From NCBI GenBank assembly GCA_918807975.1, contig OU964929.1, positions 17,687,197 to 17,751,196 on the forward strand: a DNA stretch of 64,000 nucleotides, given 5' to 3'. A program made the translations under genes and the position numbers. How positions within the stretch are numbered: the first letter of the stretch is position 1; every line of letters starts with the position of its first letter. The stretch comes from Aplidium turbinatum. Taxonomy: Eukaryota > Chordata > Ascidiacea > Aplousobranchia > Polyclinidae. The notes under the pieces were generated by a model. It saw only the letters and a list, made by a program, of their open reading frames with translations. It had not been told where the DNA came from and made no database searches. Shown piece by piece: positions 1-12,100 of this stretch.

Positions 1-113
1 CCAGGTAATTATGCTGCTGTGAGTGGGAGTTCCTACTGCGTAACCTGCCCAAGAAACCACTTCTGTGAAGTATCTGACAAGCTCCCAGTGCCGTGTGCTG
101 CAGACTTATACAG
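1..113 (+). CDS. Exon 1 (partial, open at left edge)
   Basis: Frame 1 reads PGNYAAVSGSSYC, then CVTCPRNHFC, and ends VPCAADLY plus two bases of a Ser codon; donor gtacca. Leaves in phase 2. The first four bases, ccag, could be an intron end, moving the start to base 5, but PGNY also fits coding sequence. Confidence 0.8.
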
Positions 114-3100
114 GTACCATCTATTCTATAGAGATTTTCTGCATTTGTTTTTATCTTGTCTGCGTTTTAAAGATTCTTATCTCATGTCTGCGATAACTTG
201 ATTCCAAATTTCATTCCGTTTTCCCAGGTAGCAAAATCAGTCATTTTTACATTGATTCAACGTCTGCAGACGCTGAATCAATGTAAAAATGGCTGAATTT
301 GCTTTCTGGGCTGTTTCTAAACGGATCGTACCATAACATTTATTTTCATCGTTTAATAGCAATGTCTGTTTTTTGTTCATCTCTTCTAAAGCTTATCATT
401 AGTGACCACAGAATGTGTAATTTAATGACTACGTTCTATTGTTGCGCAGTCTATAAAATCATCGCTCACAATTGCGAAACCTCCTTCATCCTTTACCAGT
501 TTCTAAAATATTCACAACCTTCACTAGACTCTATTATGCTTTCCCGCTGCGTAATGACCATCATGTGCCCATGTAGAACGGGTATGAGAAGAATTACAGC
601 ATTTGCTTTATGACAGATCAATATTAGCGACTATAAAGTTAATATTTAACTCGCCCAATAGCTCCAATGAAGGACTGGTGGCAAATTCATTTGCGATTTC
701 AGGCGAAGGGTTTTGATTAGTCTGGTTTTGTCTGCTCAAACAGTCAGGAACATCCTTAATTAAACAGATAAGCTCATTAGAGACGGTGCTACTTGTGAAG
801 CTAGTGGGTTGTACACAAAAGTATAGCGATGTTGTGGAAAACTAAAATCTTTTCATGTAAACGCTCAGCAATATAAAATACAATTTAGTCTTCTGGTGAG
901 TTTAAGTTAGACAGTATAAGGTTATAGACTTAGTAAGTGTCAATTCACGTTTATTTTACTTAATCAACAAATGGGTTTGAAATAGACTCGATTATCACTT
1001 GCGGAATTTCACGATGTGCTATCCTGCTCATCAAAAAAATAGATTACGTTTCAAGTTATTTCTTCAGTACACAGTTTATGTGGTAGTAAAATAGGCTTAT
1101 ACTTTCATGGAAAAGTAACAGTAAAGAGTTATTGCAACTGTAATAGTAATATCCGGTTTAACCGCTCAATACCTTCGCAAGATTACGTCCACAGTTTAAT
1201 TCTTGCCAAGATCAAACTCAAAACGTTGTCAACTTAAAATAGTGACAAGTTGTATGTTTGTGGAGAAATTACTATGGTTTATCAACCAAGACAAAATATT
1301 AGAAGCATTATTATTATCGCAGGGGCAGGCAATAGCGTTCAGTCAAACGCGATAATCGGCCCGCGTCGTTAGTTCAAAGTCTTTACAAATGTTCCAAAGT
1401 GCTATTATCAAACCATTGGTCCACCATCAACCGATACCATGATTGCCATGTCTTCACTAGGCCTTTCTGTTTCGCACCAAACGGATTCTTCTGCATTTTG
1501 TATCATGTGATGAAAACTTTCTTTTATCGTTTTAATTTGTTTTGAATTTTGTATTGATCTCGCAAAACGATTTTTTAATCAAATTGACAATGAAATATTG
1601 TCATAAAATTTATGCTGGATCGTTTGTGTAAACATTTTTGTATTTTTTCGATTTTAGCACAGTTTTCGCTTCATTTCAAAGCACAGATAAATTATCGCAG
1701 CAATACATTTTCTGGAATAACTCAAAATGCTTGGTTAACTTCTGAAGAAGAAAGTTTGGTTGGAGAGAAAAGTTGTTCTAACAAATGTGCGGCCATCTTT
1801 GGGCGCTTGCCTTGCTTAGTGGAAGCTTTGCTGAAACGACCTTTTTGTTAGTTTAATTTAAATAAACGGTTTAGGTTACGAATGATGACAAAAACCGTTG
1901 AAAAAAAATTTGTTGGGTAACATCGTGAATGAAAACGTGCTTGATTTAAACATGCTCCCAATTATGCGCATTCAACTCGTGGCTACTGTCAAGCAAAATT
2001 GAATTAGCTTTTCGACGTCTAAATTAAAAGTTTCACTAATTTTATTGATTCATTTGAGAAATATGTATACTTCGGTTGTTTGTGTGGTGATGAGACCTTG
2101 GTTTAGTTGTTTTTTTGATTTAGTTTCTGCTTTGATTTGTGATGCTAATAGAAGATGTAGTGCTGCAACCCCATTATGGAGCTCCACCTTTTTCACATTT
2201 ATGCATGGTTTAGTAGCGATTTTGTGTTTGAAATGTGTATTTTTGTTAGCTACTACTCTGGTTTCATGAAAATGAGCGGTCGAACATGTTCTATAATATT
2301 CACTCCCTTTTTCCTGAAAACGAAAGTGTGACGTAATGACATCTTAAACTACACTGGCCATATTCCTAGCCTCCAGTTGACATGATAATGCTGAGCATTT
2401 ACGCATTTTCATAGCTAAATGCCATTGAGTATCTTTGTGTTTTGATTTTTCTAGTTTTTTTTGTAAATGTAAACCATTTAACTTTTTTTCTTGAAAGCTT
2501 CCGAAGATTGTATCATCCAAATTCTTTTTCGACAAGTGTTTAGCGAAGGATTATTATGTTTAATTTGTTTTAGCGTCTGTTTATTCAACTTAAATACATT
2601 GCGATGCAGAATTACAGAAAAAAAATTGTTTTAATTAATTTTGCAGCACCTTACTTGTAAACAGTAAAATAGTGTGATGCTGTTTTCTTTGTTGTTTGAA
2701 TCGTCATTACTAACATGAAGACAGTCACAGTTAAAATCTTCCCACTTGAACAAATCTCTTTCAATAGGAGCTTGGAAAGTTGACACAGCGCATTAAATAT
2801 TTGCACATTATCTTGGCTTTTCGTCTGTTTCAATAGCAGTGTCTACAACAAGGCTTCAGTTGTGGTGCTATTGTCATAGCAAATCGAAATTTTCGTGGAC
2901 TTGCGAGGGCTTGTCTTTGGAGGCAAATGTATTTTGCCTGTTTTATTGCGTAGTTTTATTGTTTTATGATGCCGAATTGACGTAGAAGTGAAATGGTTTT
3001 CCGTACTTGATCGTGGAGATGTTTGACATGGTAACGGCTTCCTACATAGATAGTTTATGATTTAACAGTGAGGGCTGTAACAGCGGGGGCTCTATCTCAT

Positions 3101-6100
3101 TCGGCAAAAGCTTTTTTTCATTGAATTAACGTCCACCCTGCACAGTAAAGCGTAAAAAAAAATTGATTTCTTCCTGGGATTCTGCTAAACCATTTCATAA
3201 ATTTAAGGGAAACGAAACATTTGAAGGCTAATCCACAGCACTTACACAATTCCATACAACTGCGCATACTTACTCTTTGTTCAAACCAAAACTTTCCCTT
3301 ATAATCTCATTCAAAACATTCTTATCTGACTGTCGGGCTGAAAAAGTCGACGTTTTATTCAAAAATTTTATCGTTGAATTGAAGGTAATTCAGGACTAAC
3401 AGTGACTTTTACGTTGGGTAAAGTGCCGACTTTAGATGGTTTTGCATTTAATACACTTTCTTCACGAAACATATAATTTAGTGAACCATGGACACAAGTC
3501 ACGGTGACGAATGAGGCTGATGTTGAAAGTGTTTGTTATGATTGTCAGGGTCTCCCAAGTTAACTATGACGTCATAATTGGGCATTATGTAATAATCATC
3601 AATCTCTTGGGTAGGACTGATTTTTCAGCCGTCTTTATATGAATAGAAAAATTATTTGTAAAAATTGTGGGTAAGATGATTTGTAAGCTTTGTCACGTAA
3701 AGGTTTTTTGGCAAGACACGATTCAACGTATATTGGCCGACTGCCAACGTTTTTCAAACCTAAAAACCTAACTTCAACGGTGTAATTTGTAGTTTGTCCA
3801 GCAAACGCAGGCTCCTGTTGTCAGTGCCAAGTTCATTGAAACCGCATTGTCAAAAACCAATACAGTATTTTGAAAATGGATGCTTGGTACCGGGATAAGT
3901 GAATCACGAGACTTTTTATGAAATCAGGCCTCTGCTGTAAACACATCACCTTTGTGTGCCATATCTATTCCCTTTCCAATTGAATAACAGGCGTATACAG
4001 TGTCTACACCAGTGCTGCAGCGAGAAAGAAAATTTAGGAGGGCAAAGCAAATGTAGGGGAAGAAAACGTCATTCAGCATGAATTGCAATGGTATTAAAAC
4101 GTTGTAATGGCATTAAAACATATTTTTGGAGTGAGGCAACATAAAATTTGGAGGGGCGATTGTCCCCCTCCCTCCACGGCTACGTTCCTGCTTTGCACAC
4201 TCGACAAACCGACGAAAATTAGTTCCAGGTCCTTTCATTTTGCTGCCCACAAACGTTCTGCTTGATAGAACGAACGATTGATATTCCATGCCAATTTGCC
4301 GCCAACCCTTTACCCGGGTTTGGGATCCGCATCTTTCATCTCTTTCTCCCTGTATCTTACACTTTAGAATTGAACCCAAATGGCGGAGAAACAGAATTAT
4401 CTCACATGCATTTCCTAAACAGCAAAATCCGTCATTTTTACATTGATTTAACGTCTCCAGACGTTGAAGACGTCTCCAGACGTTGAATCAATGTAAAAAT
4501 GACGGATTTAGCTGTTTATGGAATGCATATGAGATGATTCTGTTTCTCCACCTTTTGGGTTCAATTCTAAAAGTGACGAATTTTGCTATCTGGAGTAGTT
4601 ATATTTCATCCCATGAGAAGTAAACATAACTGACTATGTTCGTTTGGATGTAACTATAACTTTGTCTATTCTAGCTGTTCCTTTTTTCACTGACAAATAA
4701 CTTAATCAAAATATTGCGTTTTGTTTTAGATTTTAAAATATCGTTGAAGTGAAAACAGTTCTTATTAAAAAACTGAGCAAAGTGTATGTGCAACAAATAA
4801 TGTTCTAGAATTTTGGTTCTTCCAAACGTGCTCTTCTATTCTTTCACAATGAAGAGGATTAAACCATTTTCTGTTTATATTTTCACATTTTTCATCCTAT
4901 CCCTCCTGAATGTTTTCAGCCCCCCTGGCTCCACAAAGTGTTTAGCCACAGCCAGTGGATCATATCTCAACCCCGCAACCGGACTGGTTGAACCATGTGC
5001 CGTAAGTAATTTAGATTTTAATTATTTGACAACAACTTTTTTTTTTATTCAACGTTGTGTTGTTGAGATTGTTAGATTTCCATTCCCAAAACATTTTTAC
5101 ATTGATTCAACGTCTACAGACGTGATTTTGCTGTCAGGTTTTGTTGTACTTATCATCATTGCACTGTTAATTATACAATCGAGACAAACAAAAGCTTTAA
5201 GTTTCTCTTTTGTTTTGTTGGTAACATGCTAACATGTCAATCCATGTTTTAAAAATAAGAATTTGCTTTGTTTTTTATGAATAAGAATGTGTTTGCATTA
5301 AACAAACATTTTTAAAGGATAATCAGTAACTTTCTGTTATGCCAGTCAATACTTTGTTTGAAAAATATATCTATAACTCTTTAACATGACGACAATGACG
5401 CGTGCGAATGGTGACGATTCCCGGATGTTGGTTTTTCGTTTGGGCATCTATTAAGACTGTTTTTTTTCCGGTCATTTATCGGTCATTGACCGATTTTTTA
5501 GCAAAATGTCCGAAAAAAATATAGTCAATTCGGTCAAAATGTACGAAAAAATATATAGTCAATTCGGTCAAAATGTACGAAAAAATATATAGTCAATTCG
5601 GTCAAAATGTACGAAAAAATATATAGTCAATTCGGTCAAAATGTACGAAAAAATATATAGTCAATTCGGTCAAAATGTACGAAAAAAACAACGTTTCTCA
5701 GCGAAATTTAATGTTGTAGCTAGTCAGGAAGTGCAAATTTTGGTTTGTATCAGCTACTAGAAAGGAAATATTTTCATCAGAAAAAATGACCGAAATAGAT
5801 AAAAAATGACCGAATTTTTTCAAGTCATTTCGGACAAATGACCGAAAAGTCTCAGCGAAAAAAAAACCTAGTATTAAGGACATCGTAGACTTCATGCAGT
5901 AATATCAAAAAGCTTTTCAAAGGGTGACTTTTATTAAAGAGAATTGTGGCAGACTTTTTTGCGAACATGATGACGGGTTTCTATTATCACTTGGTTTTTC
6001 ACTGCTGAAGTTGTTTCTACTATTGTTGCTTCTTGAATGCGCAACCCAGATTTTATGAAGAACAGTCTTAACCAGGGCTGTGGAGTCGGGCGAAAAATAT

Positions 6101-9100
6101 ATGACTCTGACTCCTCGATTTACCACTGGTCGACTCCGGGTTGTGTTGCCAGATTTTTTAGTGTTGCCAGTTTTTTTTTTATATTTGTTCTTTTTCATTT
6201 TTTTAAAATGTGGTTTCACTTGGGTTTTGATCGAAATTAAAATGGCAATTTTCACAAAATTTGACAAAAACAAATAGTTGTATTTTCTCGTAAAGTTTTA
6301 AAGCGCAATACAGAGAACAAGAAACAACATTTTGAAAAAAGGTTGCAACCATAAATTTTTATTGTTTATCAAACCTTCTTCTTCTTTCGTATGAGAGGCT
6401 GTTTTTGGACTACATTTCATTGGGGTCAAATGTCCGGGCATTTTTCGAGCAGCCACTTGATTGACATCAAGCATTATGTCATCTGATTGTTTTTATCGTT
6501 CTGAATACTTTCAATTCTTCCAACGCTCATTGTATGTAACTCTGTAACAGCAGATATTTAGTGAGCTCTTACTGATGACATCCAAAGTGGCTCTCTGTGA
6601 CCTTTGTGCATTTGCAGTTTGTGTATTATTTCGTTTCTTTTTGGATATGGACAGCTTTGTCTGACGCAAATAAATAATATTAATAATATCGTTTTGTATC
6701 AAACAAGAGTCAGAGTCCGCCTTTTTTTAACAAGTCCGACTCCGGACTTGCCGAAATCCGCCCTACCCAACCACTCCGACTTTGCAGCCCTAGTGCTAGC
6801 CCGATAATTTCAGAGTAGAGAATAGATTACTTTGTTTAGCTGAAGTCAATCCAGTTTCTTTTGTTCTAGCTATAACATGAAAATAAGTGACGGACGTACG
6901 TCATTGATTTTGTTTATTTAGCCCACAGTATTTTGATTTAAATTAACTTTGACCTGCAGTTTAGTGCAATTGCTGATGGTAGCGCTAGTACAGTGCGTTA
7001 GCCAGCAAACATTCTTTCGATATACGCTAAATTGGCTATCTGCTAAAGTACTTGATCATTCAAGACAGCATAGGCTTCTACACTTTGGGCTTCAATCATT
7101 TTACCTACTTTTGTACAGAAAGGAGAATACGACAACGGAACTGCGTGCGTGGACTGCTCACCTGGGTTTAGATGCGCCGGTTTCAACGCCACCCCTGAAG
7201 CATGCACGGGCACAACTTATCAGGACCAACCAGGTCAAGGAGCTTGTCTGTCGTGCCCTGCAGGTATTTGAATTATTAATACAATAGAATTCGCCTAATT
7301 TGTCATCTCATGGGGATTAGAAAAAGTGACGAATTAGGCGAACTGATGAATTAAACGGAAGCGAGCAAGTAATCAATTTTATTGCAATAGTTTCAAATGA
7401 TATTCCCAGGTCAACTTCGCGATTTTTTGCAGTTTACTTTTTACTCTTTACAGAATTTTGGATTGGATATAAGCCCTTTTTGCGTCTGTATTTATTCCAC
7501 GAAAAACGTTTTAAACCGTCCGGTCCTGTTAAAAGAAGGATTAACAAAATTATGCAAGGTGTTTTAAGTTGTTTTTGCTGCCACCATGTAGTTTTTTCAT
7601 TCAGTGGCACCTGGTCAATGGAATAGTTTACAGCCATCAACACTAACAACAATCGGAATTTAACCCTGTCAGTCTCGTTGATCGAGCTTATGTCAGCGGT
7701 TCAAAGCTTCTGCGAGTAACCTATGCACAACTGCTAACATTAAGCTTCAGAAAAGGCTTTCGCACTCCACGAAGCTATTTTACATCAACTCGTTTTTAAA
7801 ACTTTATCTAGAGCGTTCTGATTCCCATCAAATGCGTCACTGCGTTTTTCTGTTTTACCACTTTTCATGTTAAACTTTAACTTTTGTATCTGTAGCAAGG
7901 TAACTTTGGCTGCCAACAAATAATCTTGCTTCAATTATTGTTGTTATAATGTTTTGTCAGGTAAAAGCTGTCTGGATCCGTCAGCCTCTCCTGTGTCTTG
8001 TAATCCTGGCCAGTATAGCGGGGAAGGCGACAACGTGTGTAATGTAAGTTTTGAAGTAATCTAATAGCATTAATGCAACATCTTATAACAGAAATCGACA
8101 AAAAATAGTGATTTAATAGAAAATAAAAACAAGCGTGGGATGTTTTTCGAGATCTTTTTCAGTCCAGGAAGTCTTAGATATTCAGGTTAAACTTTGAACA
8201 ATGTATTTTCAGGCTTTGTTGATATATAAACCCGAGTCTTATAACAATCTATCGGTAAAATTAAAATCTGGCGAACCAATTAAACCAGATAATCCAGTGG
8301 TTCCCAACCTTTTTGTAGTCACGGACCCCATTAGACTAATTATTAATTCTGCGGACCCCTACCTAAATTTTGCCTGAAACTCAATTAACATATTATTGAC
8401 AATGGTATGGACATGTGATAAGGAGGGAGGAAGGAAGTTTTCTTAGAAAGGCACTAGATCTAAAGGTGGATGGGAAGAGGAAACGCGGTTGTCCAAGAAG
8501 AACGTGGAAACAACAAGTGAAGGATGAATTTAAAAAAGTCGGACTGAAGGAGGAAGATGCAAGGGACAGGGTGAAATGGAGAAAAGGGATTAAAACAATT
8601 GCTGCGCGGAAACAATCGGCCACCCCCACTAGTGGGGAACAAACCGACGATGGATTATGATGATGATGATGATGTAATAATTATGCTACTCAACTACTGT
8701 GCTGTGTCATATTGCATTGCCGCTATAACTCCTGCGGCAAATATCAGGTTAAACAGTTGCTCAAATAAGAAAATGAATTGTTCAAGAAATGTCAGAAGTA
8801 TTTGAATATTAAGGTGACCCAAAGTGCCATGCCGAAACTTTTTCAACGTAAGCAAATTTAATGAGAGGTCTGTTGTTGCCTTTCCTGAACTAAACGACTG
8901 AACTGTGGTTGAGTTTTTGACAATGCAACACGCATGTCATCTTCAACGTCCAGGCGATTTCGATGTTTAGTTTTTATTGTAACAAGAGCTGAGAATCCTG
9001 CCTCGCAAAGGTAAGTGGTTATGAATGGTAACAAAACAATAATCGTTGCTTTGCCAAGAATGGGTAGGTTTGCAGTTGTGAGCACCAAAATTCGTCCACA

Positions 9101-12100
9101 GTTTTTGAATGAAATTCAATGCGTAACAACTCTTTTGATCTCAAATCATGAGAATGTAATCGACATGCGTTGTGGTAGATCTACTGTAGTTTAAGGTCAA
9201 TGTACACACTGTTGGCAGCAGCATAGATAATACCGGTACAGTTTATTCTCGCGGGCTTGAGCTTGACACATTTGCATTTAAAGAGAGAAATGAATGTAAA
9301 AAGATCGCTTTTTGTTTTTTTTTTCTTTTCCAAAACTCATCAAGGTAATCACGGACCCCCAAGGGTCCGTGCATCCCAGGTTGGAACCACTGAGATAATC
9401 CAATGCTAGTGTAGGCTGAGTAAGCATCAAATGATGATTTTGAAATGCTGGGCATGTCGCAACAAGCAGGAAGGTTTACGGTTTCAATTAAAGGTCTATT
9501 ACACTAACTCCAGAAGTTGTTACATATACACGATTTGTAATAATTGAAGTGTGGGGAGATTAGCTAAGAATTTAGTATTTTTCATATATTAGACCTGACT
9601 ATAGGAAGCATTCTTTTTAACAAGGAAAACTTTAGCACAACAAAAGTCAAAAGTTTCTTTTCTTAGGCATGCGACCCGAATCAATATAGTGAAAGTGAAG
9701 CAGCTGTGTGCAATCCTTGCACAGCAGGATACATGTGCAACAGCACCACTAGATCCCCATGCCCATCTGGAACCTATTCTGGATTTGGAGAGGGGTCGTG
9801 CACAAATTGTCCTAATGGTAAATTATAAATTTTTTATGTGTTTGTGATTGTGGTTATGAAGGCAATTGTGACACATCGAGGTGGATCCCGCGACCCTCGG
9901 TAACGGGAAAGTCACCAGGTTAAAACTGGGCTACTACTACGTACTTTGTGTAATGTTGAAAACAGTTCTTGATACTTAAAGTGCTACAATACATTTAAGA
10001 TTTCAAGATGTATTTTGCTTTTTGTCATCTGTGAATAACGTGCTTTTTCCAATTCAAATTAATGTATTTTAATTTTTCTCCACTGCTCGTAACTGAGTTG
10101 ATTTGCGCATTGCGTGAACCTCTTCCCCGTGCGCAGCAACAAAGCTCGAATTAAAAACGACAATTTTTAAGTAAACGTTAAGGGTCAATTGAAACTAATT
10201 TTGTATGACGTCACCACATCATAACCCTCAATGTGTTATGCAAGAAGAACACCATCAGTACCGTTTTTGATGTATTTTATTTGACCCAACTTGAAATCGA
10301 ACCCAGACATACCAGAAATAAACTCTATAGTAAGTATGCAAGGTGTGCTGTGTGATGTTTGTTGATGTATAGGTGAACATACGGATGGGAATCCACAAGC
10401 GACCATATGCTTGCAGTGCCCAGCGGGAAACCATTGCCGAGACCGTACCGTTGCTCCTGTGCCTTGCAATGACGGCGAATATAGCGCATTGGGAGATGTT
10501 AGTTGCAATGTTGATTTGACATTGATTCAACGTGTTTTTAATGTTGCAATCGTGGTTTCCAGTCACTTTTAATATTCACTTTTATTGTGGTCAGGTTTTG
10601 CCAACTTTTAAAAGTTTTGAAATCGAAAATAACACAATATTAAAACTCTTTTTTTTTTAAATATTTTTGCTTAACTTTAATTAAGTTTTGTTGTGTTTAA
10701 TGGGTTGTTTTCGTTGTCCCAGTACATATTTAAGCCATTACTCACTTTACGCTTACTATTGACTGACATGCCTCCATTATATGTGACATTGTGTTTATAT
10801 TTTGTCTCAAACAAACCGCATTTCGTTGTAGCATAATTTAAGAGAATATTATGACGTAGTCGATGACGTGATTGCTAAATAATTCGTTTCATAGTTACAG
10901 TACACTTCCAACGCGATTTTACAAAATTGACGTCTCTGGAGCCTGTAGCGTCAGGCTATCTATGTTAACTTATCTCGACTCAAAGCCACACGACAATGTA
11001 AATTGTAAATAACGACACGCAGTAGGAGCCAAAGAAAGTGTTTGTTATAAAGTGACGTTTCGTGATATTACTCAGGGCGATTGCTTCTCATGTCCGGCGG
11101 GAAATTATTGCCCGGATCCAGCTAACCCCATTATTCCTTGTGATGTTGGGGAATACTCAACAGGGGGCAAAGGGTCATCTGGGTGTGACCCATGCCCTGG
11201 TGGCCAGTCTTGCCTCGACCCCGCTGCTGTTCCTGTCAATTGTGAGGAAGGAACATACTCTCTGGTGGTGAGTCATGTGACTGCGAACGGCTTGAAATGA
11301 AAAGCCTACGAAAAAAAATCAATTCCCTTCTTGCTTTGATCCAGTAATATAGTGATTCCATTGCGTGATTTCATAGCTAACAACTACTTAGTAATCAGAT
11401 TGTTCTAACCTCGCACTCCCAAACGCCCCAGCGCTTGAAATCTCGACGCCCGTTCTCCCGATATGCTGCAGCTATGTGCAAATCGAACTTGCACATTTCC
11501 GAAGTTAGGAACCGTTAAACCAACCCAATTCAAAGTCCTTTTCAATACCAACACCCCACCTGGAGCAGATCTACCCCGGAAGGAATGGGTGAAGCTCAAT
11601 CGCCTGCGGACTGGAGTGGGCCGTTTTAGCAGCAACATGATCCAGTGGGGCCTCGCCGATTCACCATCTTGTGCGTGTGGCTCAGATTTTCAAACTGCAC
11701 ACCACATTATCTATCAATGTCCTGTATACCGACCACAAGATAGACATGTGGACCTAACAACGCTCGATGAACACACAATCCATTGGCTGCTGCGCCTGGG
11801 TGTAACAACGTGATCTGTGGCGGCCTCAAACGCAAGAAGATCAATTGAAAATTGACGAGAAAACATTATTCTCTTTCTTTTGCTCATTACTGGCACGATT
11901 GTGTTATGGGTATTGAGTCTTTGATGTTTCCTGGTGTTATAAAACTATAAACAGATGATCAGCTACAATGTAATTGGGTTGAATAACATTACTTAACATT
12001 ATCTAACGTTAGACCAACCAAACCAATTAAATAAAATAATTTCAAATGTTTTCAGTGTTGCTCTTGCCAACAAACCATCCCACAGGTAATCAGGAAAGCT

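Larger units (their letters stand above)
114..4919 (+). other. 4.8-kb intron 1, the longest in the window
   Basis: Apart from two copies of the palindromic MITE (223-310 and 4364-4570), this AT-rich stretch holds nothing I recognise. Short open frames on both strands match no known domain. A GC-rich run at about 4000-4200 (gggcgattgtccccct and nearby) looks like a worn end of a DNA transposon but cannot be delimited. An alternative exon or enhancer here would not be visible by eye. Confidence 0.6.
8295..9392 (-). mobile_element. hAT transposon with exact 8-bp target duplication
   Basis: Left end cagtggttcccaaccttttt and right end ggttggaaccactg are the classic inverted termini of Charlie/hobo-type hAT elements. 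The 8 bp agataatc occurs immediately outside on both sides (8287-8294 and 9393-9400), the hAT signature. The inside keeps part of a transposase gene on the minus strand and a nested LINE 3' end. The identical duplication suggests a fairly recent insertion. Confidence 0.9.

Noticed and set aside
2045-2269. Cys-containing 74-residue frame in the large first intron
   Set aside because: No module spacing, no acceptor and donor in a compatible phase, and exon 1 to exon 2 is already complete.
4813-5232. 139-residue frame with a hydrophobic start, considered as a signal peptide and new gene start
   Set aside because: The hydrophobic stretch is pyrimidine-rich intron end translated. Exon 2 joins exon 1 by a shared Ser codon, and the frame after 5001 runs into the intron.
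5507-5690. Regular repeats considered as a CRISPR array
   Set aside because: There are no unique spacers; the 34-bp units are directly adjacent, and the sequence is eukaryotic.
11405-11813. Long plus-strand frame with Cys and Arg, at first looking like a host exon or small gene
   Set aside because: Its LNRLRTGVGRF and CACGSDFQTAHH pattern is a LINE C-terminus, and it lies between exons 7 and 8, which already join in phase.
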